Source: Azonexaceae bacterium (GTDB lineage: Bacteria > Pseudomonadota > Gammaproteobacteria > Burkholderiales > Rhodocyclaceae). Taken from it: DNA of 8,540 nt. Where the stretch lies: contig SSTA01000049.1 in assembly GCA_009469685.1 (NCBI GenBank), positions 1 to 8,540 of the forward strand, given 5' to 3'. A model generated the notes under the pieces. It saw only the letters and a program-made list of their open reading frames with translations. It had not been told where the DNA came from and did not search any database. Numbering within the stretch: the stretch's first letter is position 1; each line of letters opens with the position of its first letter. A program made the position numbers and the translations under genes. Of this stretch, positions 1 to 5,486 are shown piece after piece.

Positions 1-446
1 CCGGAGACCAGGGGTTTCCTGTGGTGAACGCAGGCCCGGTTGACCGCGTGGCGGGTGGCGAAATTGTCGCAGCAGTCGAGGACCACGTCGGCGGTGGCGA
101 TCAGGGCATCGAGCGCTTCGCCCCCCAAGCGTTCATGGCGGGTCACCACCTGGATGTCGGGATTGATCTGAGCCAGGGCGACGCGTCCCGAATCGACCTT
201 GGGCAATCCGACGCGGTCCTGGGTATGGAGGATCTGGCGTTGCAGATTGGTGAAATCGACGTCATCGCCATCGACCAGGGTAATCTTCCCCATGCCCGCG
301 GACGCCAGATACAAGGCGGCCGGCGATCCCAGGCCCCCGGCTCCGATCACCACCGCATGGGCGGCGAGAATGCGCTCCTGTCCCTCGATCCCCAGATCGT
401 CGAGCAGGATGTGGCGGCTGTAGCGGAGAAGTTGGGCGTCGTTCAA
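1..446 (-). CDS. moeB: MoeB/ThiF/HesA-family E1-like adenylyltransferase, 3' end cut by the window
   Basis: Family members adenylate the C-terminal Gly-Gly of a small ubiquitin-like sulfur carrier (MoaD for molybdopterin, ThiS for thiazole) in the cytoplasm. The visible 148 codons begin MNDAQLLRYSRHILLDDLGI. They show the nucleotide-binding GAGGLGSP at residues 35-42, the DFTNLQRQ segment with the catalytic-type Arg at about 70, and a DCCDN segment at 124-128. The part that would carry the zinc-binding CxxC pairs and the C-terminus lies off the left edge, so MoeB cannot be separated from ThiF or HesA; moeB is the usual label for this context. The start is TTG at 446. No ATG or GTG exists in this frame between 446 and the upstream stop near 585-587, and no Shine-Dalgarno sequence precedes the TTG. 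The heptamer array lies immediately upstream. Family call is firm; start and gene symbol are less so. Confidence 0.88.
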   Translation of the reverse strand, partial: MNDAQLLRYSRHILLDDLGIEGQERILAAHAVVIGAGGLGSPAALYLASAGMGKITLVDGDDVDFTNLQRQILHTQDRVGLPKVDSGRVALAQINPDIQVVTRHERLGGEALDALIATADVVLDCCDNFATRHAVNRACVHHRKPLVS

Positions 447-456
447 TTGGCGGTCG

Positions 457-560
457 GGAGTGAGGAGTGAGGAGTGAGGAGTGAGGAGTGAGGAGTGAGG
501 AGTGAGGAGTGAGGAGTGAGGAGTGAGGAGTGAGGAGTGAGGAGTGAGGAGTGAGGAGTG
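457..560. repeat. Perfect heptanucleotide tandem array, unit GGAGTGA, about 14.9 copies
   Basis: Fourteen complete, identical GGAGTGA units run from 457 to 554, followed by a partial GGAGTG at 555-560, with no interruption. On the plus strand TGA recurs in all three frames, so it is not coding there. On the minus strand, which is the transcribed direction of both neighbours, all frames are open and would read a seven-residue period (LLTPHSS), but no start codon was seen. It lies between the 133-aa gene and the TTG start of the adenylyltransferase. Short heptameric tandem repeats of this general kind are known from cyanobacteria and some proteobacteria. A perfect array suggests recent expansion or active slippage. 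Two G's recur every seven bases on the plus strand, so a two-layer G-quadruplex is conceivable. Confidence 0.97.
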
Positions 561-598
561 GCTAGGGACCAGACGCCTTACTCCTCACCCCTCACTCC
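541..598. repeat. Imperfect inverted repeat at the end of the heptamer array
   Basis: Bases 579-598 are the reverse complement of the last three array units. Pairing 541-560 with 579-598 gives 18 Watson-Crick pairs, one A-C mismatch (550/589) and one G-T pair, around an 18-base loop (561-578). Because the array is periodic, the inverted arm could pair in many registers, each displaced by 7 bp. It lies 15-34 bases past the stop codon of the 133-aa gene on the minus strand, so in RNA it would form a strong hairpin between two genes. It has no T tract after it, so it is not a standard intrinsic terminator. It could instead attenuate, protect or process the transcript. Confidence 0.85.
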
Positions 599-612
599 TA
601 ACCCCTTCCGCT

Positions 613-1014
613 TTACTTGTACTCCCGCCACTCCGGAGGCGTTTCGTCGTGGTCGCCATGGGGATGGTGATCCCAGGCCTTGACGTAGGCTTCCTGGGAA
701 GAGCGCTTGATCCGCCGCTCCGGAGCGCCCAGGTTGTGGAGCTGGGTTTCCTCGACATAGTGGATGAGGGCCCGGGTGAGCTTGCTCATCAAGGTGTTGT
801 CCAGGTGGTAACCCTTGTCCTCAAGGTGGCACTCGAGTTCTTCCAGGGTGTGCTCGGTCAGTTCGTAGGCGACGCCGACGGCGCGTTTCTCGCTGTGGGT
901 CTCGACCTCGACTTCCTCCAAACGGCGCAGGTCGTCGGCGGCTTCGGGCACCTGGCCAGGAGGGAACTTGGCGAACAGGATTTCGCGGTTCTTTTTCAGG
1001 TCCGGGTTGCCCAT
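613..1014 (-). CDS. Conserved-looking hypothetical protein, ferredoxin-like (HMA-like) core with His-rich tail
   Basis: This 133-residue protein has no signal peptide or membrane segment, so it is probably cytoplasmic. I do not recognise a named family. Residues about 34-72 have the hydrophobic pattern of a beta-alpha-beta-beta-alpha-beta heavy-metal-associated (HMA) fold: a strand at VEVET, a strand at RAVGVAYEL, a helix at EHTLEELECHLEDKGYHLD that ends like HMA domains. The CxxC metal-binding loop is absent; the only cysteine is Cys62. Residues 75-95 look helical. The tail carries a cluster of histidines and acids, HHPHGDHDE at 116-124, which could bind metal. The ATG at 1014 is preceded by GGAGG at 1019-1023, four bases away, which supports the start. 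It lies 17 bp after ctpA and is probably cotranscribed with it. The fold is read by eye only. Confidence 0.75.
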   Translation of the reverse strand: MGNPDLKKNREILFAKFPPGQVPEAADDLRRLEEVEVETHSEKRAVGVAYELTEHTLEELECHLEDKGYHLDNTLMSKLTRALIHYVEETQLHNLGAPERRIKRSSQEAYVKAWDHHPHGDHDETPPEWREYK

Positions 1015-1018
1015 GGTG

Positions 1019-1023
1019 CCTCC
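1019..1023 (-). promoter_or_regulatory. Shine-Dalgarno sequence GGAGG for the 133-aa gene
   Basis: On the minus strand GGAGG is followed by CACC and then ATG (1014-1012). This is the clearest ribosome-binding site of the minus-strand cluster. It fixes the start of the 133-aa gene and implies independent translation rather than coupling to ctpA, whose TAG stop is at 1034-1032. Confidence 0.75.
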
Positions 1024-1031
1024 AGCATGTC

Positions 1032-2471
1032 CTACTGGACCTTATTCTGCATGATCTGGAGCCCCTTGAGAAGATTGAGGGCCTGGGCGAACTGGTAGTC
1101 GTTCTTGCCGGCATACTCGATGCGCTGGGGGGACTCTTCCTCGGCCTCGTCCTTCTTGTCGCCGCCTTTTCCGGGCTTGGCGGGGGGCTTGGGAGTCGCC
1201 TTCACTTCCGGCTTGGCTTCGGGCTTGGGCGCCTCCTTGGGGGCCTCCGCTTCGCGGTCGTTGTTCAGGTGGCGTTCCAGATCGGCTTCCCGAATACGGG
1301 CGCCGGTGTTGTGGGTCCCGTTGGCGGTTTCTTCGACGACGATGTCGGGGACGATGCCCTTGGCCTGGATCGACCGGCCGCTGGGGGTGTAGTAGCGGGC
1401 AGTGGTGAGCTTGATCGCCGTGTTTCCGGGCAGCGGCAGGACGGTCTGAACCGAGCCCTTGCCGAAGGTCTGGGTGCCCAGGATCACCGCCCGCTTATGG
1501 TCCTGCAGCGCTCCGGCGACGATTTCCGACGCCGAGGCCGATCCGCTATTCACCAGGACCACCATGGGCACCTTCTTGACCTCTGCGGGCAGCCCCTTCA
1601 GATAGTCTTCTTTCGAGCCTCTCAGGTAATCGGAGGGACGGGCGAGAAATTCCTGCTTGGCGTCTTCGGTACGGCCGTCGGTGGACACCACCTTGGCATT
1701 GGCCGGGAGGAAGGCGGCGGAAACGCCGACGGCGCCATTGAGCAGGCCGCCCGGATCGTTACGCAGGTCGAGGACCAGACCCTTCAGGCCGCCCTGCTTG
1801 TAGAGGTCGCCCAGATGCTTGACCAGACTGGTGCCGGTGGTTTCCTGGAACTGGGTGATCCGTACCCAGCCGTAACCGGGTTCGACCAGCTTGGACTTGA
1901 CGCTCTGGACCTTGATCACCTCGCGGATCAGGGTGACCTCGATGGGCTTGGTCTCTCCTTTGCGGATGATAGACAGCTTGATCGGGGTCTTGGGCTTGCC
2001 CCGCATGCGCTTCACGGCGTCGTTCAGGGTCAGGCCCTTGACCGGCGTGTCGTCGAGCTTGAAGATCAGGTCGCCGGCCTTGAGTCCGGCCCGGAAGGCC
2101 GGGGTGTCCTCGATGGGGGAGACGACCTTGACCAATCCGTCCTCCATGCCGACCTCGATACCGAGACCGCCGAATTCACCCTGGGTGCCGACCTGGAGAT
2201 CCTTGAAGGCGTCGGCGTCGAGGTAAGTGGAGTGGGGGTCCAGGTTGGAGAGCATGCCGGAGATCGCATTGGCGATCATCTTCTTGTCCTCGACCGGTTC
2301 GACGTAGCCCTGTTTGACCGCGTTATAGACCTCGGCAAAGGTCCGCAGCTCCTCGATGGGCAGACCGACTTTGGCGTTCTCTTTTTCGGCTAGGGCCGGA
2401 AGGTGCAGGGTGATGAGGGCGCCGGCAAGGAAGCCGCCCAATGCCATGGTGATGGTCTTGACTTTGCTCAT
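1032..2471 (-). CDS. ctpA: Carboxy-terminal processing protease CtpA (S41 family, PDZ)
   Basis: This serine protease is exported and acts in the periplasm, trimming or degrading envelope proteins. Starting at ATG 2471 gives 479 residues (MSKVKTITMALGGFLAG). An N-terminal hydrophobic segment at about 4-28 ends near ALAE and serves as signal or anchor. A PDZ domain covers about 95-180. The S41 core follows, with the nucleophile Ser313 in SGSASASEI, Lys338 in FGKGSVQ and Gln342, matching the Ser/Lys/Gln spacing known for Ctp proteases. A Pro/Lys/Ala/Glu-rich linker at about 405-445 precedes a short conserved end, DYQFAQALNLLKGLQ. The chosen start overlaps the envC stop as ATGA. An in-frame ATG at 2486 would add five residues (MGQFE). 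Neither has a strong Shine-Dalgarno sequence, so coupling to envC is likely. The length is normal for the family. Confidence 0.95.
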   Translation of the reverse strand: MSKVKTITMALGGFLAGALITLHLPALAEKENAKVGLPIEELRTFAEVYNAVKQGYVEPVEDKKMIANAISGMLSNLDPHSTYLDADAFKDLQVGTQGEFGGLGIEVGMEDGLVKVVSPIEDTPAFRAGLKAGDLIFKLDDTPVKGLTLNDAVKRMRGKPKTPIKLSIIRKGETKPIEVTLIREVIKVQSVKSKLVEPGYGWVRITQFQETTGTSLVKHLGDLYKQGGLKGLVLDLRNDPGGLLNGAVGVSAAFLPANAKVVSTDGRTEDAKQEFLARPSDYLRGSKEDYLKGLPAEVKKVPMVVLVNSGSASASEIVAGALQDHKRAVILGTQTFGKGSVQTVLPLPGNTAIKLTTARYYTPSGRSIQAKGIVPDIVVEETANGTHNTGARIREADLERHLNNDREAEAPKEAPKPEAKPEVKATPKPPAKPGKGGDKKDEAEEESPQRIEYAGKNDYQFAQALNLLKGLQIMQNKVQ

Positions 2472-3823
2472 TTCAAACTGGCCCATTTCATGGGATCTAG
2501 GGGCTGCCCCTGGTGACGAAGCTCAAAGTATAAACCGGATTCCGGATTGCCCCCGCTATTGCCCACCGTGGCGACAGTTTCACCCCCGCGCACCGCCTCG
2601 CCCACCTGCTTGAGGAGGGAGTCGTTGTTGCCGTAGATCGTGAGGTAGGCGTCGCCGTGGTCGATGATGAGGAGATTGCCGAAGCCGCGCATCCACTCGG
2701 AAAAGACGACCCGCCCGCCGGCGACCGCCTTGACTTCGGTGCCGCTGCCGGAGCGAATGAACAGCCCTTTCCAGGATCCGCCGCCCTCGCGAGGCGCACC
2801 GAAGCGGCCGGCCAGGGTTCCCCGCACGGGAAGGCGCAGGTTGCCTCGCAGGCGGGCGAAAGCCCCGCTGTTGGCGACCGGTTCGAGGCGGTTTTCGACC
2901 TCGCCCGCTCGCGACGGCGGGGCTTCGGTTCGGGCGGGTTCGTTGTCGCCCCGGGGCGTCCGACTGCGGTCTGGCTTCGCGGTCTGGGCCGCGCGGGCCT
3001 CCTGGGCGGCTTTCGCTTCGCGGGCAGCCTTGGCGGCCTGGGCGGCCAGCAGTCGGGAGAGCCGATCGATCAGTTCGGATAGCCGCTTTTCATTGCGTTC
3101 CAGATTGCCGATTTCCTGCCGCTGGCGTTTCACCCGGTCGGCGACATCGGCCAGAACGGCCTTGCGTTCCTCCCGTTGCCGCTGCAATTCCCCGTGCTGC
3201 TCCTTCTGCTCCGCCTCGACCGCTGCGAGCGCATCCGACTGTTCCCGGGTCGCCGCGGAGAGCGCCTTCTTGCGCTCCAGGGTGGCGTTGATTTCGCCCA
3301 AAAGGTCGGCCCTGCTGCGGGCAATGGCGGTCAGGTAGTGCAGATCCCGGGCCACCTGGTTGGGATCGTCGCCGTTGAGGGCGATCTGGACGGAATCCGG
3401 CGTGCCGCGCAGATACTGGTGATAAAGCAGTTTTTCCAGGCGAATCTGCTGTTGATTCAAGGTAGTCCCAAGTTCCTGGGACTGGCGGCCGAGATCCTTG
3501 AGGCGGGTCTGCAATTCGCCCTGCTGGCTTTCCAGCCGGTGAAGATTGCGTTGCAGGGTGGAGATTTCACGCTCCGATTCCCGCAGACGATCGGCGGCGT
3601 CGGCCTTGTTTTCCTCGCTGCTGGCGAGGTCCTTGCGCAGGGACTCGATCCGTCCGCGCAGTTCCTGAAGGTCCGCCTGGCGATCCGCAATCTCGGGTGC
3701 CGTGGGGGACGGAGATTCGCTGCGCGCCGCCGAAGGGTGGCGCTTTGCGACCTTGCGCTCGGCAGCTCCGACGGGGCCGCCGAGGACCAAGGCGGCGGCG
3801 AGGGTGAGGACGGCGTAACGCAA
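2468..3823 (-). CDS. envC: EnvC-type murein hydrolase activator (degenerate LytM/M23 domain)
   Basis: EnvC homologues act in the periplasm at the division site and switch on amidases that split septal peptidoglycan. From TTG 3823 the protein has 451 residues: a signal peptide (MRYAVLTLAAALVLGGPVGA, about 1-21), a long coiled coil rich in Glu/Arg/Gln at about 45-275, an Ala/Lys/Arg-rich and Pro-rich linker at about 262-315, and a LytM domain at about 325-451. The LytM zinc ligands are lost: the usual H-x-G-x-D site reads WKGLF (351-355) and the final HxH region reads LYFELR (431-436). This fits an activator rather than an active peptidase. No ATG fits upstream in this frame; TTG 3823 is the only start giving a clean signal peptide, but it lacks a Shine-Dalgarno sequence. 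An out-of-frame ATG at 3861 could be the true start if one base is missing. It overlaps ctpA by 4 bp. Confidence 0.9.
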   Translation of the reverse strand: MRYAVLTLAAALVLGGPVGAAERKVAKRHPSAARSESPSPTAPEIADRQADLQELRGRIESLRKDLASSEENKADAADRLRESEREISTLQRNLHRLESQQGELQTRLKDLGRQSQELGTTLNQQQIRLEKLLYHQYLRGTPDSVQIALNGDDPNQVARDLHYLTAIARSRADLLGEINATLERKKALSAATREQSDALAAVEAEQKEQHGELQRQREERKAVLADVADRVKRQRQEIGNLERNEKRLSELIDRLSRLLAAQAAKAAREAKAAQEARAAQTAKPDRSRTPRGDNEPARTEAPPSRAGEVENRLEPVANSGAFARLRGNLRLPVRGTLAGRFGAPREGGGSWKGLFIRSGSGTEVKAVAGGRVVFSEWMRGFGNLLIIDHGDAYLTIYGNNDSLLKQVGEAVRGGETVATVGNSGGNPESGLYFELRHQGQPLDPMKWASLK

Positions 3824-3840
3824 GGGGCGGTGGCGCTGGT

Positions 3841-3858
3841 GCGCGCCGAAGGGCGCGC
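3841..3858. other. GC-rich hairpin in the envC leader
   Basis: GCGCGCC (3841-3847) and GGCGCGC (3852-3858) form a perfect 7-bp stem around a four-base loop GAAG. It lies 17 bases upstream of the inferred TTG start of envC and between envC and the arsR promoter. In the envC transcript it would be a very stable stem near the ribosome-landing area. It has no T tract and is not a terminator. Confidence 0.5.
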
Positions 3859-3871
3859 CATGGCGAAAGGT

Positions 3872-3900
3872 CTGTGCAAACGATTTGACTATTTTATAAT
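3872..3900 (+). promoter_or_regulatory. Promoter of the arsR-yibN-grxC-secB run
   Basis: A perfect sigma-70 minus-10 box TATAAT occupies 3895-3900, 28 bases before the arsR GTG. The minus-35 position is poor: CTGTGC at 3872-3877 gives 17-bp spacing, and TCTGTG at 3871-3876 gives 18. An apparent TTGACT at 3885-3890 is only 4 bp from the minus-10 box and cannot serve. On the other strand the same AT patch reads TATAAA and might serve envC, but with no good minus-35. Confidence 0.6.
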
Positions 3901-3902
3901 CA
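3886..3902. promoter_or_regulatory. 17-bp dyad over the minus-10 box, candidate ArsR operator
   Basis: The sequence is an imperfect palindrome TGA-n-TAT-nnn-ATA-n-TCA centred on 3894. Six base pairs on each side match, with one mismatch in each arm and a 3-base centre. It overlaps TATAAT (3895-3900) completely. ArsR/SmtB repressors typically bind AT-rich dyads over or near the minus-10 box of their own promoter, and the repressor gene starts 26 bases further on. Autoregulation is inferred from position and symmetry. Confidence 0.55.
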
Positions 3903-3917
3903 TCCACCCAATCCCAA

Positions 3918-3922
3918 AGAGG
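3918..3922 (+). promoter_or_regulatory. Shine-Dalgarno sequence AGAGG deciding the arsR GTG start
   Basis: AGAGG is separated by six bases (TTTTCC) from GTG 3929-3931. It supports this non-ATG start over any longer frame reaching back into the promoter, which lies at 3895-3900. Confidence 0.65.
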
Positions 3923-3928
3923 TTTTCC

Positions 3929-4246
3929 GTGGAAAAACCCGCCGTCAATCTGATCGACAAGCAGGAGCACATTGAAACCGCGGCGCGGGCGCTCAAGGCC
4001 ATTGCCCATCCGTTGCGGCTCAAGATTCTCTGCGTCCTCGGCGACCAGGAAGCCTGCGTGCAGGAAATCGTCGACGCCGTAGGGACTTCCCAAAGCAATA
4101 TCTCCCAACATCTGGCCATCCTGCGGGAAAAGGACGTGCTTCTCACCCGCAAGGACGCCAACCGGGTTTACTATCGGGTTGGCGATTCCCGCACCCTGCA
4201 ACTCATCGGCATGATGCGCGAGGTTTTTTGCGGCGATGCCGACTGA
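3929..4246 (+). CDS. ArsR/SmtB-family winged-helix repressor
   Basis: This 105-residue protein is a compact winged helix-turn-helix regulator. ALKAIAHPLRLKIL (21-34) is the family's dimer/first-helix signature, TSQSNISQHLAILRE (53-67) is the recognition helix, and ANRVYYRV (77-84) is the wing. The metal site of ArsR proper (ELCVCDL in helix 3) is absent; the equivalent stretch is ACVQEIV (42-48). Cysteines are at 35, 43 and 101. A pair formed by one Cys before helix 3 and one near the C-terminus is what persulfide sensors of the SqrR/BigR type use, and Cys43/Cys101 could be equivalent, but the spacing (58) is shorter than I recall for those proteins. The start is GTG with a good AGAGG. The gene ends 11 bp before the rhodanese gene, which points to a sulfur-related signal. 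The signal itself is inferred. Confidence 0.88.
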   Translation: MEKPAVNLIDKQEHIETAARALKAIAHPLRLKILCVLGDQEACVQEIVDAVGTSQSNISQHLAILREKDVLLTRKDANRVYYRVGDSRTLQLIGMMREVFCGDAD

Positions 4247-4257
4247 GCAAGGACACT

Positions 4258-4674
4258 ATGGAATTCATCAATCAGAACATTCTCCTGATCGGCGTCGTGG
4301 TCACCAGCGGGCTGGCGCTCGCCTGGCAGTTCCTCGCCAAGAACAGTGCAGCGATCAACCCGGCCGAAGCGACCTTGCTCATCAATCGTGAGGACGCCCA
4401 GGTGGTGGATGTGCGCGAAGCCGACGAGTTCGCGGGGGGCCATCTGCCGGAAGCTCGCAACATTCCCGCCGGGAAGCTTGCCGACCGCGTCGGCGAGATC
4501 GAGAAATTCAAGGATCGCCCCCTGATCCTCTGCTGCGCCTCCGGCATCCGGTCGGGCAAGGCCTGCGAGCAGTTGAAGAAAGCCGGGTTTACTCGGCTCT
4601 ACAGCCTTGACGGCGGTTTCGACGCCTGGCGCCAGGCGGGATTGCCGGTTCGCAAGGGTAGCCGAGGCAAGTGA
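4258..4674 (+). CDS. yibN: Membrane-anchored rhodanese-like sulfurtransferase (YibN type)
   Basis: This 138-residue single-domain rhodanese would transfer sulfane sulfur through a cysteine persulfide. A transmembrane segment at about 8-26 (ILLIGVVVTSGLALAWQFL) anchors it, as in E. coli YibN. The rhodanese domain covers about 35-132, with VVDVREADEFAGGHLPEARNI-type signature at 49-69 and the catalytic loop CASGIRSG starting at Cys93. Cys92 adjoins it, making an unusual Cys-Cys pair. GGFDAWRQAGLPV (119-131) is the usual domain end. The start is ATG 4258 with AAGGA at 4249-4253; in-frame codons upstream lie inside arsR. It sits in the conserved yibN-grxC-secB order. The reaction is known for the family; the physiological acceptor is not evident. 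Confidence 0.92.
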   Translation: MEFINQNILLIGVVVTSGLALAWQFLAKNSAAINPAEATLLINREDAQVVDVREADEFAGGHLPEARNIPAGKLADRVGEIEKFKDRPLILCCASGIRSGKACEQLKKAGFTRLYSLDGGFDAWRQAGLPVRKGSRGK

Positions 4675-4720
4675 TTACCCCGCTCGAGTCCTTCACCGCG
4701 AAAATTCGGACCTTGCGGCC

Positions 4721-4990
4721 ATGAGCCAGCGGGTGCTGATGTACACCGCCGCGGTCTGTCCCTACTGCACACGCGCCAAGCGGCTGCTCGCTGCCCGCGG
4801 GGTCATCGATATCGAGGAAATCCGCGTCGACCTCGATCCTGCGCGGCGGGAGGAAATGATGCGCAGAACACGACGCCGTACCGTTCCCCAAATCTTCATC
4901 GGCGACACCCATGTCGGCGGCTGCGACGAACTCGCGGCCCTCGACGCCGCAGGGGGCTTGTCGCCGCTGCTGGCAGGCGTAACCGCCTGA
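4721..4990 (+). CDS. grxC: Glutaredoxin 3
   Basis: This is a cytoplasmic dithiol glutaredoxin that reduces protein disulfides and glutathione mixed disulfides using glutathione. The 89 residues are the normal length. The active site CPYC is at 13-16 after the VLMYTAAV strand. The cis-proline motif TVP is at 54-56, and the glutathione-binding GGCDE is at 66-70. The residue before this motif's usual GRRTVPQ is altered, reading RRRTVPQ. The start at ATG 4721 gives the standard N-terminus, though the Shine-Dalgarno sequence is weak. The gene follows the rhodanese gene by 46 bp and precedes secB by 28 bp, an order shared with E. coli from general knowledge. Placement downstream of a thiol-type repressor and a persulfide enzyme suits a redox role. 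Confidence 0.95.
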   Translation: MSQRVLMYTAAVCPYCTRAKRLLAARGVIDIEEIRVDLDPARREEMMRRTRRRTVPQIFIGDTHVGGCDELAALDAAGGLSPLLAGVTA

Positions 4991-5018
4991 ATTTCTTCAC
5001 TCAACCCGAAAGTCAATC

Positions 5019-5486
5019 ATGGATCAGAATCAGCAACCGGTGTTCAATATCGAGAAGCTCTACGTCAAGGATCTCTCGGTCGAGGTGCCCAACGCGCCGC
5101 AAATCTACCTCGAGCGGGAAGCCCCCAAGGTCGAGATTCAACTCAATACCCAGGGCACCGGGATAGGCGAAGGCGTCTTCGAAGTGGTGCTGACGGTGAC
5201 CGTGACGGCCAATCTGGGCGACAAGACCGTCTTTCTCGTCGAGGTTCGCCAGGCCGGTATCTTCCGCATCCAGAACGTCCCCAACGAGCAGATGGAGCCG
5301 ATCATCGCCATTGCCTGCCCCAACATCCTCTACCCCTACGCCCGCGAAGCGGTGTCCGATGCGGTGACCCGGGCCGGGTTCAATTCCATCGTCCTCCAGC
5401 CGGTCAATTTCGAAGCCATGTACATGGCCCGCCTGCAGCAACAGCAAGCCCAGCAGGGCGCTGCCCAGGCAGCCCCGGTGCAGTAA
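5019..5486 (+). CDS. secB: Protein-export chaperone SecB
   Basis: SecB is a cytoplasmic tetrameric chaperone that keeps precursor proteins unfolded and delivers them to SecA. The 155 residues are the family length. The N-terminal strand FNIEKLYVKDLSVEVPNAP (8-26) is diagnostic. The alternating strands GVFEVVLTVTVTANLGDKTVFLVEVRQAGIF-type region spans about 49-80. The helix-leading NILYPYAREAVSDAV is at about 107-121, and the end VNFEAMYMARLQQQQAQQ is typical. The C-terminal tail is Gln/Ala-rich. The stop TAA shares its last base with the ATG of the next gene (TAATG), suggesting translational coupling. SecB is largely confined to Proteobacteria, which supports the taxonomic reading. Confidence 0.97.
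   Translation: MDQNQQPVFNIEKLYVKDLSVEVPNAPQIYLEREAPKVEIQLNTQGTGIGEGVFEVVLTVTVTANLGDKTVFLVEVRQAGIFRIQNVPNEQMEPIIAIACPNILYPYAREAVSDAVTRAGFNSIVLQPVNFEAMYMARLQQQQAQQGAAQAAPVQ

Noticed and set aside
21..470. Plus-strand open frame of 149 codons at the left end
   Set aside because: It is antisense to the adenylyltransferase, which has clear GAGGLGSP and NLQRQ motifs.
457..560. Heptamer array as a CRISPR array
   Set aside because: The 7-bp units are directly contiguous with no spacers and there are no cas genes in the window.
457..598. Insertion sequence or MITE
   Set aside because: There is no transposase, no flanking target-site duplication was seen, and the inverted arm matches the array itself rather than forming two element ends.
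1269..2393. Open frame (374 codons) on the plus strand opposite ctpA
   Set aside because: It is the complement of a clear S41 protease and its Gly/Asp/Leu-rich translation shows no family features.
3885..3890. TTGACT as minus-35 box of the arsR promoter
   Set aside because: It lies only 4 bp from the TATAAT box, far below the required spacing of about 17 bp.
3176..3928. Upstream extension of the arsR frame
   Set aside because: It is antisense to envC and precedes the TATAAT box. GTG 3929 with AGAGG gives the standard family length.
3824..4201. N-terminal extension of the envC frame reaching to 4201
   Set aside because: It would run through the divergent promoter and most of arsR and bury the signal peptide in the middle of the protein; it has no plausible start region.
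4221..4230. TTTTTT run near the end of arsR as a terminator
   Set aside because: It is inside the arsR coding sequence (Val-Phe-Cys codons), no GC stem precedes it, and the next gene follows at once.
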